A DNA stretch of 64,000 nucleotides, taken from positions 3,086,573 through 3,150,572 of the forward strand of contig VZRN01005010.1 of the NCBI GenBank assembly GCA_013397935.1. The letters run 5' to 3'. Numbering within the stretch: position 1 is the first letter of the stretch; every line of letters begins with the position of its first letter. The notes beneath the pieces are model-generated. The model was not told the origin of the DNA. It was given only the letters and a program-made list of their open reading frames with translations, and ran no database searches. The stretch comes from Dasyornis broadbenti (lineage: Eukaryota > Chordata > Aves > Passeriformes > Dasyornithidae). Below, piece by piece: positions 36,501 to 51,599 of this stretch. The translations under genes were made by a program, and so were the position numbers.

Positions 36501-39500
36501 AAACAAGTGAGACTTTGAATTATTCTTGTGTTTTAAGTGCTAAGCTAACAAACCTAGCTTCCATCAGACATGAGTTGTATCAGTGGTGGAAAGCAGCAAA
36601 ATGTCTGTGTGCCAAAACCTGGGAACTTAAGGAACAGAGAGCAATGGACCTGTCCCCGAGGCATGTGTCTGTAAGCAATATGTAACATCACAAGAGCACA
36701 CGCACAGTTGCCCTCCTCCCAAAAGTCAGGTTGCTTTCTCCCTGTCCCATTCCGAAGCCTGATGAGGAAGACTTTGTCTATCAACAGGGCCTTCCCCCAC
36801 CACAGGGGAGGCAGCAGCAAGGGACACATTCGTAGTTCCTTGATGGTCAGGCTGCCTCCAGTGGGCACTTGAAACCAACACAAAAAGGCAGCCAGGCACC
36901 AGGCAAATCTTGAGAGAATCAGTGATCTACATGTAATTAAACCAAATGTGATTAGGCAATAGTTTTTAGAGGTAACACCGATTCCAAATTCATCTTTGTG
37001 AGCAACCTTGTCAGAGTGCTAATTGCATTGGCTTTCTAATGCTTCCCTTTAAAAGAAACTGGTGCAGATCAATCGGTCACTTCTCCCAGAGGGACAATGC
37101 TCACTGGAAAGCTTAAAACAATTATTAAGCCAGAGATGAGCCCATTGAAATGCTGGTAGCTGGGTCAGTTCCATCAGAGGATTTCCACCATGCTGGTTTA
37201 CAAGGGGGAAGCCAGAGGAAGGAGACAAGAGGGTGTAGGTGGGACATTCAGACTATCCAAAGAAATCCTGGAGAGACCTTGGAGGGAGGTGACCCTGCCT
37301 GCATCACAGTACGTGACTCATATTTAATCTTACAAGGACCGTGGGAGGAAGGAGAGCTTGTTACACACAGGTAATAAAAACAACTTGTTTTTTTGTTTTA
37401 CTTTAAAAAGAATGAGATAAAGAAACACAACCTTGCCTAGTGTGGGATGGCCTAAGAGGAGGAAGCAAAGAGGTGTTGGCATGACTGTAAAGGGCTGTCA
37501 GGATAGAAGAATTGCACACTTTTTAAGGACAAGAAGAAAACATGGTGGAAGGCTGAGCTAAGAAGGGACATGTTAGAAGCTGGTTGACTGACTTGGGACA
37601 ACAGGCATTTTCCTTGAAATAAATCTGCACCAGAATTTGGTTGAGTGATCAAAGACACACGCACACAAGAGCATTTTATTTCCTGAATTATTAAGCAGAT
37701 TCCTTTACACGTGATTTTGTTTTGCCACAAAGGTTTGAGCCCTCTAGAGATGTTTTGGACAGGATTAGGTAGATTTGCTCCTTGGATGGTCTTGTGGACT
37801 TGTATTATTTAGTGGAGGAAGATGTAGCAAGGCGCCTGTGGGGGAGTGCCATAGGAAGAGAAGTGAGTGTAGGTCCTGCCTGGAAGTGAAAAGAAGTGTG
37901 GGCTGGAGCAGGAGACAGTTCAGAGGAAGTACCTACAGGAAGTACATTTTTGAGCCCATGCTTAGGACTTTAGCTGAGGTGATGGCAGCCTTTTACACAC
38001 TTTCTTTATCAAAGGGTCAGTGCAATTACACAAGTATTAGCTCTGTAGCTGAACCACATACAGGCTGTAGGCTGCTCTGTGCACTGCATGCTTCTTAGCA
38101 AGGTTTTGTAGGTACTCAGCTCATTTAGGTCCCTCTGAGACAGGCTTCTTAGATTTTGTGTGGAAATGAAGATCACTGTACCCAGTGTGCACTCTGAAGA
38201 AAGATGCTGGACCTGTACTCTTCTGGTCTCCTCTTTCCACACAAAAAGGTTTGCACAGCAGGTAGAACAAGCCACAGGCATGTATATATCCTCTTGCAGG
38301 GTGCAATTTCCTATTTTGCAAACCTATCAGCTGCTTACACAGGCAAGGTATTACCTCAAGGAGTCTTTAATGGGCTCAGAGAGGATTTTCTGTCCTCACT
38401 GCTGGGTTACTGTGTATTGAAGTTATCATTCAAAATGTTTGCTCAGAAAACTTTCTTAGGTGGAACACTGCTATTCTATTAATATCTATTTCAAACTCAG
38501 TTAATGAGCATGATTCCAGCTTATGCTTTCTTACACCAAGAAATAACAAAAAATTGCCTAGAGGCTGTCAGAAAATGAATAAATAGGTCCATTATAAACT
38601 GAATTATCCCAAGACCATGGATGCCTTCTCTTTTACATGCTTTCATTGAGCACCTGCCTTTTAGCCCCTGGGAAAGATATTTTGCTATATGGTCTGATGA
38701 CACCCAGCCAGAATTTTAGTAATACTTACGGAAATTTGAGGGAAACCCTGACTTCAGCCACTCTTGAAATATTTTTGGCAGGTCACTTCTGTTCACCAAG
38801 CAGAAGAGTTAGTCCCTGATGCTGGGACTGCTTCAGCTCTCCAGTGAGTATAACATAATGGTGTCTGATTGGAACCCTGCTGATTTACAGCCACTGAGCC
38901 AGCAGGGTTTTATATCAGTTCACGAATTTATGGCTCCTCTTCTGTTATATTGACTATGATTTTTGCCTTGAAATATCTAACAGAGACACTCTTTATACTG
39001 AAAACATAAATATAGAGAGAGGGACCGCTTACCCATAGGTGCTGAGAAATTAGTGCTCAATAAACTAATAGTGATAATTTAAAATATAATTCCAAGAAAA
39101 AGAGGGAGAATTATTTATGTAGTATAAATGCCTTCCCTCCAACATCATATTGCTCTACTATAAATATTTTAATACAGATTGGGCTAAAGAGAACTCTTTT
39201 CTCTTTGCTATGCCTTTTTTTTTTCATTTTGTAAATGAAATTTTACATTTACATTTTTTTCATTTTATAAAATTCTCACTCTGCTCATTGCTGTGATTCA
39301 GCACAAACTCAGTAACACCACTGGTTTGCTCTAATGGTGGGCTTTTGTCATAGTACTCTGGATGCTTTTTTTTTGATAGGGAAAGTGCTTTTCACCCTAT
39401 ACAGAAGCAATGCAGGCAAACAAAGCAACACACAGTTAAGTAAGTAGCAGTGGCTAAGATGAAGTCCAGTGGTTGCTCTTTGCACCTTTTCAAGGTATCC

Positions 39501-42500
39501 TCATGTCTCAGCTATAAACACATTCAAATATGTAAATGCCCCAAAACATATTTTCAGCAATATAAGCTCTTTCATAAACCCACTTGTACAAGTATAAAAT
39601 TTTCCAATACTGCACTGGTCTAATTCATGAAAACTTAAAAATTAGGCACATCAGGATTGGTGATAGAATAATGTTAGCTGATTTTACTGAATATGAAAGT
39701 AAACTAAGTTGTGTGATGAAGGAGACTGTTGTTTGCCTTGTTCCATGCTTCAGTTCCTGTGGAAGCGTAGGTAGTAGATAAAGAAGGACCTAATGAATTC
39801 AATGAAGAGAAGGGGAAGTATTTTTACTGAAGTAGCAGGAAGCTCTGAGAATTAGACTCAAAGCCTGTCGCTGCTGCTGAGCTCTTATGTTTAAATGAAT
39901 AAGATGCACTAGTGCAGACTGTTTAGTATCTGACTCTTTAAGTATTGTTATTTTGTACAGGATTTCCTGGAAAGAAGGCTTTGTCAAACTTGCCAGGGGC
40001 AAAGCTGCTGTCGTCTTTTCAATCTTACATGGTTAAGGAGTATTAAACTAAGCAGAATGCCAGTGTGGGTTGCCTTTGTAGATGAGAAGGGTTAGGCCCA
40101 TGGATCGTGTTCAATAAGCTGCATTTCCTGGGCTATGTTTCCATTGCTTGTTGAAGTCAAGGAGTAATTCTGATGGAGTTACAGAGAACGAGTTTCTTTC
40201 ACTGGGCCCACAGTGGGGTTGCTGGTGGTGTGCAGGGTAGCACTTGAGCCCAGCCTCCTCCTGCTGCAGCTGCACCCTCTGCAGTGCTGGTCTATGGGAG
40301 AGAGGGCAGCGTGGCAAAAGGAAGAAGCAGGTAAAGCAGATAAACTAATTACTGAAAATCTGGCAGCAAACTGAATTCATAGCAAACCACTTCAGTGCAG
40401 CATGCAAAACAAAGAAGCTGACAGAAATCCCACCTTTATAATCATCAGCATGTTTAGCCAAAAAAAAATTAAAAGGAAAAAAGAGGAAAAAAGAAAGAAA
40501 ACAAGATTTTCATCTTCAAAGTCCTTCACAAACATTCACTAATTAACCTTCTGTGTCTCAGTACTGCAGCTATCATGGGAAGGGCCTCAGGGGAAACGGT
40601 AGCAAAGCTTCTAAATATCCCTTTGAGATATCAGCTGAACCACAGATTTTTAAATTTTTTTTAACTCACCTCTGAATGCAAAGCACTTCTATAAATACTT
40701 CAAATAGCACTAACTATGCTATTGAAATGCATATGTGTGTATACAACCTGTGTAAAAAGTGATATATAATTTATATCCCTCTTAAGTCTTTAAAGCATGA
40801 CTAATAGCACATCGCCCTCTCTGTTGCAGTGAACTTCTCTAGGTGGGTCTGCAAAGACTTGCATACAAGATTAACTCTGTAAAGTAGTCTCACAGAAGCT
40901 CAGTGGAGTTGTTCCTGGGGTAATAAAAGCATGCAACCTTAGAATGCGCAAAGCCGCGATGAGTGCATAGTGGTCTTTTGGACCATTTCTCTTGTTGGCA
41001 CACACACTGGTAGGTCCTTCAGCTCTGCTGAGGTTACTACACTCACTTGGCTTTTTTCTGGGCATCCTTACATCCTGGGGAAGCAACTTCATGGCCCACT
41101 TGAAGGCCCAAGCCAGAGCGTGCCCCAAGAAGCCTCACCACAGAAGGGTTTGCTGCCATGCCATCAATAACAGCATCAACCATTTATGCATGATATAAAA
41201 GCTGAGTTCAACTCACTAGCTTATGATTGTAATCCAAAAGGTAAAACTGGAGTAAAATCTGTATTTTTAAACTACACAATTCTGTATATATTTCCTCTCA
41301 GATGAATATCAAAAATACTGTATGGTATAATGTTATCCCCTGATGAAGGCTCAGAGAAAAAGATTCCTGAGTAGTTGTCTCTCTTTTACAATGACATTTT
41401 GAATAACCAGATCACTTATGACCCAACTATTCAAAGCACACAAACACTTAGACATTTAGACAGTTTCCTAGCAGTTGGATTACCATCTGACTCCCACTGC
41501 TTTTAAATTGTAGCTTTGATTCATTTATGGAAACTTTGCTTTACTCTTTTCTCATAAACCTTCTTAGACTGTTTTGGAAAAGTAGTCATAAAGTTTCGTT
41601 TCCCATTCAGTACTGAGAAATGTCTTCATACAACGCTTCTTCCTGCACTGAACTAATCTCTAGAAATTTATGACTTTCTCATATACTTTGTTGGTTGATA
41701 CTATTGTAACTGCTTTAGAGTCACACAACTTTGCTGAAGACCATATTACATAGTTAATTCCAAATGCAAATTCTTAAAGGCTTTGCCACAATAGAGTGGC
41801 AAACTACATGCTAGTCTTTGACTCTATAAATACTCCAGTTCTTCAGTTTTTGAGCTTCTGCAGTGACCACCATGACAGAGAGACAAAATAATGATAATCT
41901 GGCATCACTGATAATTAAACAAGAGCAGCAAGATTTGCTGTTTACTGGTCCAGCTGCAATTTTCACCAGTTTCAGCAGTTTGTCATTTAAGGAAAATCAT
42001 GCAAGTGAAAAACTAGGTCTATACAGTTGCTAGTGAGTAACTGGAAATATCAAACTTTTCCTCAAACATTTGCTGACAGTGTTGGAAGCAAAGCAGAGTC
42101 GTCCAAATGTGGTAAGACAGTCTCGGTTTTGTAGTGCACAACTGGTTGCAAGACACACACACTAAAGCACCAAATGGGCTATTAGTAATGGGAATTTTCT
42201 CTTAAACTTTTCTGTGGGAAGAAGAGTACATCTGTTGATACAGGTGAAAGCTTTCAAGCGGGCCTGCATACAGGGATGTCAGTGTTCATTATATTGACTT
42301 TCTGAAATGCTTTCATTGAAGCTTTTATCTCAGCTCCACACAAGGCAACCTTCACATCTTTTACTTCTTTGAGGCATATAGCTAACATTTGTTTCCATCA
42401 TATGAAAAAGGTTTTCTCATCTTTCAGGGAAACTTTCAGCACCAGAAAGTTCAAAGAGAACTTGAGTTCACACCGCATGGCTGAAGGGCATTTCCTTGCC

Positions 42501-45500
42501 TCTTATAAACCCACACTATTCCTTCCTTATGCTGAGCTTTGTGGGACTATAGAAGCTCCTGGACTACCGGGACTTTTCCCCATAACAGTTGCTCTCCACA
42601 GTGGATCTGTTTTGCCCGACTTACAGGCTTAGTCTGGAAGTTAGCAGTGCTGACATATACTGGTTGGGTGTCTTGGGATATTTGAGTTCCTGCTCCAAAT
42701 GAATTCTTTTTAAAACTTTCAGGCCTTGAATGGGTTCATGTGAGTTTTGACCCACTGTTTCAAAATTGCAGACTGACTTTTTCAGATAGTTTGGTAGTAT
42801 ACCAAAGTTTATGTAGGTTTTTCCATGTGCATAAAGGAGCAAAGTACAGTAAGGTTCAGAGCCCCATCTTCACTCTTTCCTCTAAGTGATGAAGCATTTT
42901 GCTATCAGACAGATGCTAGTACAAGATCTGTGTGTTTCCTACTGTCTCATCAGCTTTCAACACTTCTCATTATCTGCATTATGATTGCTTCCCTGTTTTG
43001 CCCCTTCTTCCGGTATTTGAAGTGGTAGTTGAACACTCGCTGTCCTCAGAGCTGCCACCCATTCATCAGCAGCCCACACCAAAACACACACTGGGCAGAG
43101 CCATACGTTGTAAAGGCAGACCACTCAGGAAGCAAATGATTTCAGGAAAAAATCAAATCAGTGCTAATTCTGAAAAAAGTAAAGGTCAACTTGTAGGAGA
43201 TGAGGCTAGATAAGCTTCTTAAGAGCTTACTTCTTTAATCTATTGAGGACAATATATCTAGGTATTTAGCAATAGCTAGAAACCATACAGCATTTCCTTT
43301 TTATTTTTTCTAAATCCTCCATCTGTTTATATTTAAAACCAGAGATGGAAGGAAAGAGAAATATTCATATATCTGGAAAACCAATGGAATTGGTAGGGGA
43401 CTGGGATGCATTTCTAAAGTGGTGGTGCACTGCTGCTTAGAATTAGTGTTTGACAAAAGCTGTGTCATCTTCTGATGACTGCGGCAAGTACGTGACATAG
43501 GTAGATGGATTCAGTTTCATGATTGAAATAAAACAGTGACATCACTGACATGCTGAGCTTAATCATCATGAAGACTGGCCTGCTTGTTTATCCTCAGAAC
43601 TAGCCCTAGGAGACCTCACTACCACAGAAGCTTACAATGTCTGATTGTACTTCACATGGAAGATTTCAGGTTCTGCAGCTACCATAATGTAACCTTCTGT
43701 GAGCATCAAGATCAATAAATAATCAAGAAAACATACCCATTATGTCCACATCTAGAATGGGAATGGAAGCATCAAGCCACTCCTTTTTCCACTCCTGCAG
43801 CATCATTTGGCTCAGCAATAACTGAAATGGTGCAAGGAAACACTCCTGGTGAGAAGAGCACACCTCCCCTGCCCATCCCACCTCACTAGGATGGGGATGC
43901 TAAATCTGTACCACTCATACCAGCAACGTGTCTGGTCCTCTTGTTCCATTTAACACCTCCCCTGGCCCATCACATTTCACACAGCTTAATGTAACATTTA
44001 AAAACACTTTCTGCCTCCACTATCATAGTTCTTAAGCAAGATGAGCCTCTCTGAGAACGTCGCCCAGGCTTTTGATTTTTCTCTCACTCCACTCTCACCA
44101 CCTACTTGTGTTACATGACCAAAGAACTCTTGGTCAAGATCAAGGAGCTTTTCTTGATCAAAGTAGTAATAGAAGGTTGAGCTACTGATTTGTTTTTTTT
44201 GTTTTTCTCTTTTCAATCCTTCACATCTTCATTCTACTTGTTGTTTAGGCCATCATCTTTTTCACCTTATGGGATCCTTTACCCTCTTCCCACCTTTCCT
44301 TCATATCCTCAGACCACCTTCTTGACTCTTCAGTTTCTCATCCCTTCTCACTCTCTGACCTCAGTCCTGTGCTCTGTTGCATTGTTATGTAACCCTGATT
44401 AGAGCCATATGTACTTTGGAAGGCCAGATCTGACAGAGCCACAAGAAACATGCACCCTGCTGAGGAGGAAGATGTCATAACCAAAGCCCATAGCTCCATC
44501 CTGTCAGTCACTGAATACATTGATGTTGCCTTCTCCCCTCAGGACCACATTGGTTGAAAGGCATTTTTTTTTCTATGTTTATTTTTACTTCCATGTAAAG
44601 CTGATAGATTAACTTACTTAATGAAGCACTCTGCAGCCTGATGACTGTGACTTATTCTTCTTCCCAAGGGGTTTAATTCTACATCGGTTATCCTTGATTT
44701 GTCAAAAAGGAACAGTAATTGGAACGGAAGCCACAGAAGCAGCTTTAGATCAAATTAAGCAAGAATCCCCCATAGTCTTCAGTGAGCTACAGGTTTTCCT
44801 CTTTTCTGGCTGTACTTTTTTTCAGTGCCTGACAAAGTTGCTTATTTTTGTTGAAAATTTCAGCAAAAATAACTCAGCGGCTTGGAACAGGAATGTTGTT
44901 GTCAGAGGTAAAGAGAAGGATGGAAAGCATGGGCTTTTTTAGTAAAATAATCTCATGCTCTTAACAGTGCTGAAAAACAAAGTAGTTAGCCACTGAACTA
45001 GGCTTTCAATGGCAACTGAGCTTTGAGGTATCACAGGAGAAACTGATTCTGAGTGAGCAGATACTTCTGCTGCGTTAGCAGGCTGTGCACATCAGAAACC
45101 GCTCACTGCACCAGACGGGATGCAACATTCATTGGGCTTTGAAGTCTGGCCAGACACTGTCAGAACATGAAGGGCTGTTCGGAAATCTCCATCCTTGGCA
45201 AGGCAAAGAGATCCTCACAGCATTGCATCAAGGTGGGTGCTGATTTGGAGGCGGCCCCTACGAACATCACTGTGCAAAATCTTAAATAGGTCTTCCATCA
45301 CACATGGTTGCTGAGAGGACTCTGAACACAAGCTTCTCCCTCAGACCAAGTCATGTGAGGTATCACTGTCCATTAGAGCACCTCAAGGTGCTTTCTGATG
45401 GGCTGAATCCAGGGTAAGTGAGATGAACTGGACTATCTGAAAACTATTTTTCTTCAGGTTTTGTTGTTTCACAAAAGTAAAGCCCTAACAATGTTCATGT

Positions 45501-45727
45501 TCAAATACTTGAAGATTGAGATGACACAAGCGCTGTATTTCATAGATGTCTAATATGGGAAGTACCAATGTGGGTCAACATGCAACATCTGATAATCACT
45601 GAATGCTTTCAATTTGGATAATGCTGTGAGGAATTCAAGGTGGTTTATACACTTACATACCGTATTGCCAGATTGCACTGATTGCACTTAATCTTCGTTT
45701 CCTCAGCTTTTCAAACTGCGCCTTGGA
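33541..45727. other. Intergenic sequence without recognised genes
   Basis: About 12 kb of unique-looking, moderately AT-rich DNA. I see no gene, RNA gene or named repeat. The longest ORF (33684-34100, -, 138 codons) has no family signature or coding-like composition. A T-rich/A-rich low-complexity patch lies at 39216-39271, and an A-rich one at 40461-40503. A stretch at 35720-36000 has more CpG than its surroundings and a minus-strand AATAAA (35747-35742); see findings. Confidence 0.6.
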
Positions 45728-45880
45728 GAATCATAGAGTCATAGACTGGGTTGGAAGGGACCTTAAAGATCATCTAGTTTCAAACCTCCTGCCATGGGCA
45801 GGGACACCTTTCACTAGACCAAGTTGCTCAGAACCCCATCCAGCCCAGCCTTGACTACTGCCAGGGATGGGACATCTGTC
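45728..45880 (-). mobile_element. CR1 LINE 3'-end fragment
   Basis: Read on +, the segment atcatagagtcatagactgg gttggaagggaccttaaagatcatctag, then ccatgggcagggacacctttcactagaccaagttgctcagaaccccatccagcc, is the reverse complement of the avian CR1 3' region. The element is therefore on the - strand and is 5'-truncated, about 150 bp long. Confidence 0.93.
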
Positions 45881-48800
45881 CCTGAAGAAGCAGCTACATG
45901 CCTGAAGAAGCAGGCTACCCTGATAGGAGCCTCACTGCTTTGTGATCTAATAAGTACATCAGTACTGGCATGAGTTGATTTGGTTGCAAAGCTCTATTTC
46001 ATGTATTTGTAAGCCTCTAAAAAATTATTTCTTAATCGTCTTCCAATCTGCAGACCTAAAGCTCCCCTAAACCTTGGTTCTTGTATGTGGGAGACTTAGT
46101 ATCCAGAACCTCACATCCTCAGTTCTGCCAAGTGTCAAAGAAAATAATAATAGCTTTCCTAGCTGTCCTTGGCTCCAGATACTCCAAGGAATCCATTGGT
46201 GTTCTAATTCTCCCACAGTATCCAAACACCAAACCTCACCTTTTTTAAAGCATGGACTTGGTGGTATTCATTACAAGAAAATTAGTATGGCTGAAAAGTT
46301 CAAATAGTACAGGAAATGGTGGTGCAGGGACATGAGCACATGAAATGTAGGAAAAATGAGAATTACTACATGGGTGTATTGGCACCTTGCAAAAACCATG
46401 ATGGCAGCCTATGTTGTCTGTCCAACACGTTATCTTGGTAGCAATATCACCAAAGAGGTCATTTTCCTTCCATGTGACAAATGATCCCTGTGAAATAGCA
46501 TGGGTTTTGACCAACACTATTATAGAGGATATCCAAGTGATACACTTGAGATTTGGCAAGATTTGCATCCAAACTCAGACAGTCTTCATGTTAGAAAGGT
46601 TAGGTTTATCACCTTTAGCTTCATCTTGAAGTTAGGAAATGGTCAGAACCAAAGAATACTGAAATACAAATTGTGCTGTGATCAGACAACTTTTATTCGT
46701 TTAAACTTGACACTGCCATTCAATTTGTTAGAAAACATTAGGCATCAGAAAACATCAAAACCTCCACTTAAACACTGAGCATATGAAAAAGAACTAAAAA
46801 ATTTGGCAAACAGAACATACCTGACAATTCTATTAAAATGTAAATCTTAAGTTTTGCTTCTCATGAGTTTAATTGAAGTCCTGGCTTGAACACAGATGTA
46901 GCGAATGTGTATTCCCTAGTACCCTATATAACCAGTAAGTCTCGGTTTGAACGCGAAATCTTTTCTCAGATGATGTGTCTGTGATTCTTTCGCATCCTGA
47001 GGCACTTGGCAAGAATCCTGACAAACAAGGTTAAACTCAAAAGAGACTGAAAACACCCAAGGCAGTGGGTTTCTAAGCTTTGATCAACTGGAAGACAGGG
47101 AAGTATTTATTTTTTAAGGGAGAGAAAAAAGAACAAAGACAGGTCATTTGAGCAATGCAAACTCAACACAGATACCAAGAATGAAAAACCCACAACACTG
47201 ACAAATCAGGAGGCAGCAGGCAGAAAATATCACGTCACTAATGTTGTTAGTAGACCCAAAATAGCACAGGAATGAATTTCTGCTGAATGCAAAGTAAAAT
47301 CTAGAGATAGTCTCAATTGTAACCAGCTTTAGCAATCAGTGAGCTCTCCGTAGTCACCATCAATAGCTGTTTGGTGTTGTTAATAATTGTTCCTCCAAAA
47401 GCGGTGTGATATCTTTGATAGGGGAGGAATGGTAACTAAGGTCAATTTTTTCCACTAGAGGCAGATCTATTGGAGAATAAACCTTCTAAATAAATGTTCC
47501 ATATTTTAGCTAATACAGCAAATGCCGAAGTTGTCACAAGCACACACACTTTTTTTTTTCTTTTTTCTTTTTTTTTTTTTAAATCAGTGTATCTAATGAG
47601 AGGCCAGACCAGAGCAAAACAAGATGGTTTTCTTGTTACACCACCACGTTCAACTTTGACCCTGGAAAAGATGGGAGCATCACAAGGATGTCTGCATGCC
47701 CATTTAGCTCTTTCTTGATGTTGCCACCAAGTGTGGAGTTAATTAGTATTGTCACAATACTATGTATAAAATGAACATCTTAACTATTATGAAGTAAATG
47801 CATCTTTTATTTTGGAGTCACCTGCATGGTTTTCAATGAAAGATACTTTGTTGGTATGCTGAAGCACTAATAAAACCCAAAATACCTGCTGATAAGGACT
47901 GAGGCAATCGAATAGAATTTGTAACAAAGAGAAAAACAAGCCAAGATGTCTTTTTGAAATATGCTGTAATTCAAAGTTAAGTCCTTTTCTAGCTGCAGAA
48001 ATTGCTGTGGGATGCTTTTTGGTTTGCATTATTTACAAAGACTGATGTACAGCTGTCTATTTTAACCACAGAAATCTGAATGCTAGAGATGAATCAGTAA
48101 TACTTAGAGGCAAAGAAAGAAGTAGTGAAAGAAATTCTTACTACATCAAAATATCGAGACTTCCCATTTCTTTCTCAGAATAATTGTACTGTCACTGAAA
48201 TCAGGAAAGTAGCCATTTATGTAAGGTTTTTATTTTTCAGCTGATCTTACACAGGCATTTATTAAGAAATTTTTGTGCTGATTTCAAGATAAAAATACTG
48301 TCATTTGAATCTTAGTCATGTGAGCTACAAAAATGCTGTACATTTAGGAAAGCCCAAACTAAATTTTAGCTTGCTTTGCTTTTCATTGAGAGAATTGCTT
48401 AATTAAATTCCAGCTAAAACATTCTACATGTTATAAACAAGTTTTAATCACTGCTGCTGACAATTACGCAAGGGTGGGGGGGAAATCATGCTCCCATACC
48501 CTGTTGAGCTTTTCATTATTTGCAAATTATTGGTATTCTCTTGTTACAAATCTTTCCTCCCTTCTCATAGCACTCCTGTTACAAAAGATGCTCAATTTAT
48601 TGTTAGATAAATAGAGGTCCTTGCACTGTTTCAGAGCACATTCTTAGAGCAGATGTCTCTTCAATAGCTCCTGATATGAGGAAAATAAGCAGATCATGTT
48701 CTCCAGAAAATGTGCTGCTGGGTGTTGGCCAAATCTCCACCTATCTTCAAGAAAATGCGAGTTTAACTGGCTGTAGCACAGGCAACTTCACTGTCTGGAG

Positions 48801-50914
48801 GTGTAATAGTGAGCATCCAGACACAGAAAACAGAGATCACATCATTGCATACTAAATTTTCTCTGTTGAGGTGCTTGAAGTTACAGACTAAAAGGCTTTT
48901 TCTTAAATTTTAGTCTTACTGATTAATGGGGGAGGATTTGTTTGCAATACAGTAAGAAGAATATCCAAGTTTAAAGTCAGCAGTTTAAATCCTCCCCTTT
49001 GCAGAGAAATAATATATCCTATATATGGTGAGCCTTTGCCTATTTTATTGTTGATGGTCAGTGAGATCTTCTGAGGCATCATTAGCAGAAGAGCTAACTA
49101 ACTCTGTTCTTTAACCATATCTTCTTTCTTGACAGGAGCGAAGTTTTGCTGTTATTTCCTCTAAGCAAAAAAACCTTCTATTTAACTCCTCATAGGTACA
49201 AGACAAATGATTGCCTCGAATAACTCTTCAAAGCCTCAGGCTTTATAAGGCAAAGATGTTGACCTTATGGCCGCTTCTGTCTCTTTTCAAAAATCAAGCA
49301 GACACATTTAAGACTTACAGGTCACTGTGCCTTAGGGTCTAGCTCTATTTCATCCCCAAGCATACAACACATGGGATTCTTGTGTCCCTGTAAACCAGAG
49401 TAGACATACATCAGACATTTCAGACATTCTGCTTGCTTCAGCTACATGCAGAAATATCACAATTTTTTTCCTCAATAACAGCAGGAGTCTTCTTAAGAAC
49501 AAAGATTTCACAAATCCCACCTGCTGAGGCCTGTTACTTCCCTTACCCAGCTATTATTGCCCACTCCCTATTGCTGCTCATCCCAGAAGCATGTCATCAC
49601 GTGTACTTTCCTACCTCTGCCCAGAAGGCCAAGAAATGCATTTGCAGTCACTGGTATCTAAGAATAACGACTCCAGATTAACAGACAGAAGATTTATGTG
49701 GAATAAAGTTAGAACTCATTCAAACTTAATTCCCTTTGCTTCGGAAGCTTTCTCAGAAACATATTTTCCTTGGAACAGCTTCTTCCTTCCCTCCTACTCT
49801 GTGCCTTTTCTAAACAGCACACCACAGCAGATGCCAGGCTTTCTGCTAAAGAGTGGAAACCACATTGTAATGGATTTCTTGCGGCCAGGCATCAAGATTC
49901 TCGGTGCAGTGGGTAGAGTATGTTAGTCACTGAGTAGGAAAGGGAAAACTTTCTGCCCCAGACCATGGAGCAGCTTCATTTGCATCCCAGACCCACTTCT
50001 TTTGCTGAGGTTGTCAGTTTGCCTTCCCCACATGAAAGGAGGCATGTAGCCCTGATTCAACCCCAGGACTCATGTTTGATGCAGAGATCCCAAGGCCCCT
50101 GTACTTCGAAGAGTGCTGCCACAAAAGAGGGGTTCAAACAAATGCAAATGTTGCAACTGCAAAGTGTTTGGGGAAAGGAAGCCCCAGCACCACACCATAA
50201 GGCTCCTGGCTGCCATGTCCCCAGGTGGGGTGAGACGAGCTCTATCCTTTTTGTTGCTCTATCAGCTCATCTCTGAGGGTCAGTTCAGACTGGGTGAGGC
50301 TGCCTGGGAGATGAGGAGCCAGCAGGGACACTGTGTTCGCACAGACACTTGTCCTCTGCACTGCACTTAAGGCACCCTTAGGTTGGCTGGAAGAGGCTGT
50401 GTTGGTAACACCAACACTTTGAAGCATTGATTTGGTGACACCAGCCAAAGCTTGGCATCAGCAGTTTGCTATCAGTGAAGCCTCCCTCCTTCAAGGCTGT
50501 CAGCAGTGTTCAGAGCCGCTGCACGGTGTACATGGATCCAGCAGTTAAGGAAGAAAGGTGCTACATCTGGCAGTTCATAGGTAACTCCCGTACAGCATCT
50601 CACATCTGGGGCCCCATCACTGGCATTCAAAACCCCAGAGTTGTTCTGATAAATGCATCATCTGTGGCAACTAGCAAGAAATGCCCTTTGCAGCTGCTGC
50701 ATTAAGAGACCTGATTAAACCAGCACAGGCATAGTTTTTACACATAGATCCTTTATTTGGGAGAGATCTTATAAATGGAGCAGCACTGAAGTGACAGTTT
50801 CCCAAGAGGATTAGGGTCATAACCCTCCTATGACTACCATTCTAGACCATGATTGGAGAGCACAAATGAGTAAAGGACAATTTTGGAAACCTTTACAGTC
50901 TCTGCCCAGATTCC
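45881..50914. other. Intergenic sequence without recognised genes
   Basis: It holds a (T)n/(CT) low-complexity tract at 47548-47582, a perfect 17-bp palindrome at 47745-47761 and otherwise unique-looking sequence. The AT-rich block at about 47.7-48.6 kb has long homopolymer-free stretches and could be a conserved noncoding element, but this needs alignment. No coding exon is recognised. Confidence 0.55.
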
Positions 50915-51088
50915 AGGCTCTCCAGGGAAGTGGTGACAGCACCAAACCTGACACATTTCAAGAAGAATATGGACAACACTCTCAGGCATAAGGTGTGATT
51001 TTTAGTGCTGTCCTGTGCAGAGCCAGGAGTTGGACTTTATGATCCTTGTGTGTCCCTTCCAGCTCAGGACAGTCTGTGATTCTATGAC
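50915..51088 (+). mobile_element. CR1 LINE 3'-end fragment
   Basis: The order of blocks matches avian CR1: ccagggaagtggtgacagca, then a segment ending in gacaacactctcaggcata, then ccaggagttggactttatga, then tcccttccagctcag, then gtctgtgattctatga as the tail. It is a + strand, 5'-truncated copy and is moderately diverged. Confidence 0.92.
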
Positions 51089-51599
51089 AAACATAGAAAA
51101 GCTTTTGGGCTTAAACATGTTTCTGTACTATTGCTTCTGGTTCTTAAGGTCTTCGGGATTTCCTACACTGTCCACTCTTTCCATTTCTTGTATGCTTGGT
51201 CTTTCACATAAAGGTTGTATTCCATCTTATGCTCCATTTTCTGTTCCACAATAACCCTAAGAATGGTCATTCAGGGTGGGTATAATTAGCCTAATTTCTG
51301 CCAACAAGGCTAGGAGCTCAACCGGCCTGCTGAAGTTATTGGGATTTTATTATATACATCAGATTTAATTCTTTACAGGACTCCCACAGTTCCTTAATTG
51401 CATCTTGTTCCCCACATATCATTATTCCTTAACTGGCCCCAAATTAAAGAGTGTAAAAAAAAATATTTAATCACATTCCTTTCTTACTTGTGGTTGTCTA
51501 ACATCCATATAAAGCAAAATATGCCTTAAAATAGGCTTGTATATTTGAAGTTTGGAACTGAAAATTTTCTGCAAAGATAATGAAGTCAAATCCTGCTGT

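Noticed and set aside
40461..40503. A-rich stretch as a possible poly(A) tail of a processed pseudogene
   Set aside because: It is mixed A/G without a preceding gene-like sequence or target duplication.
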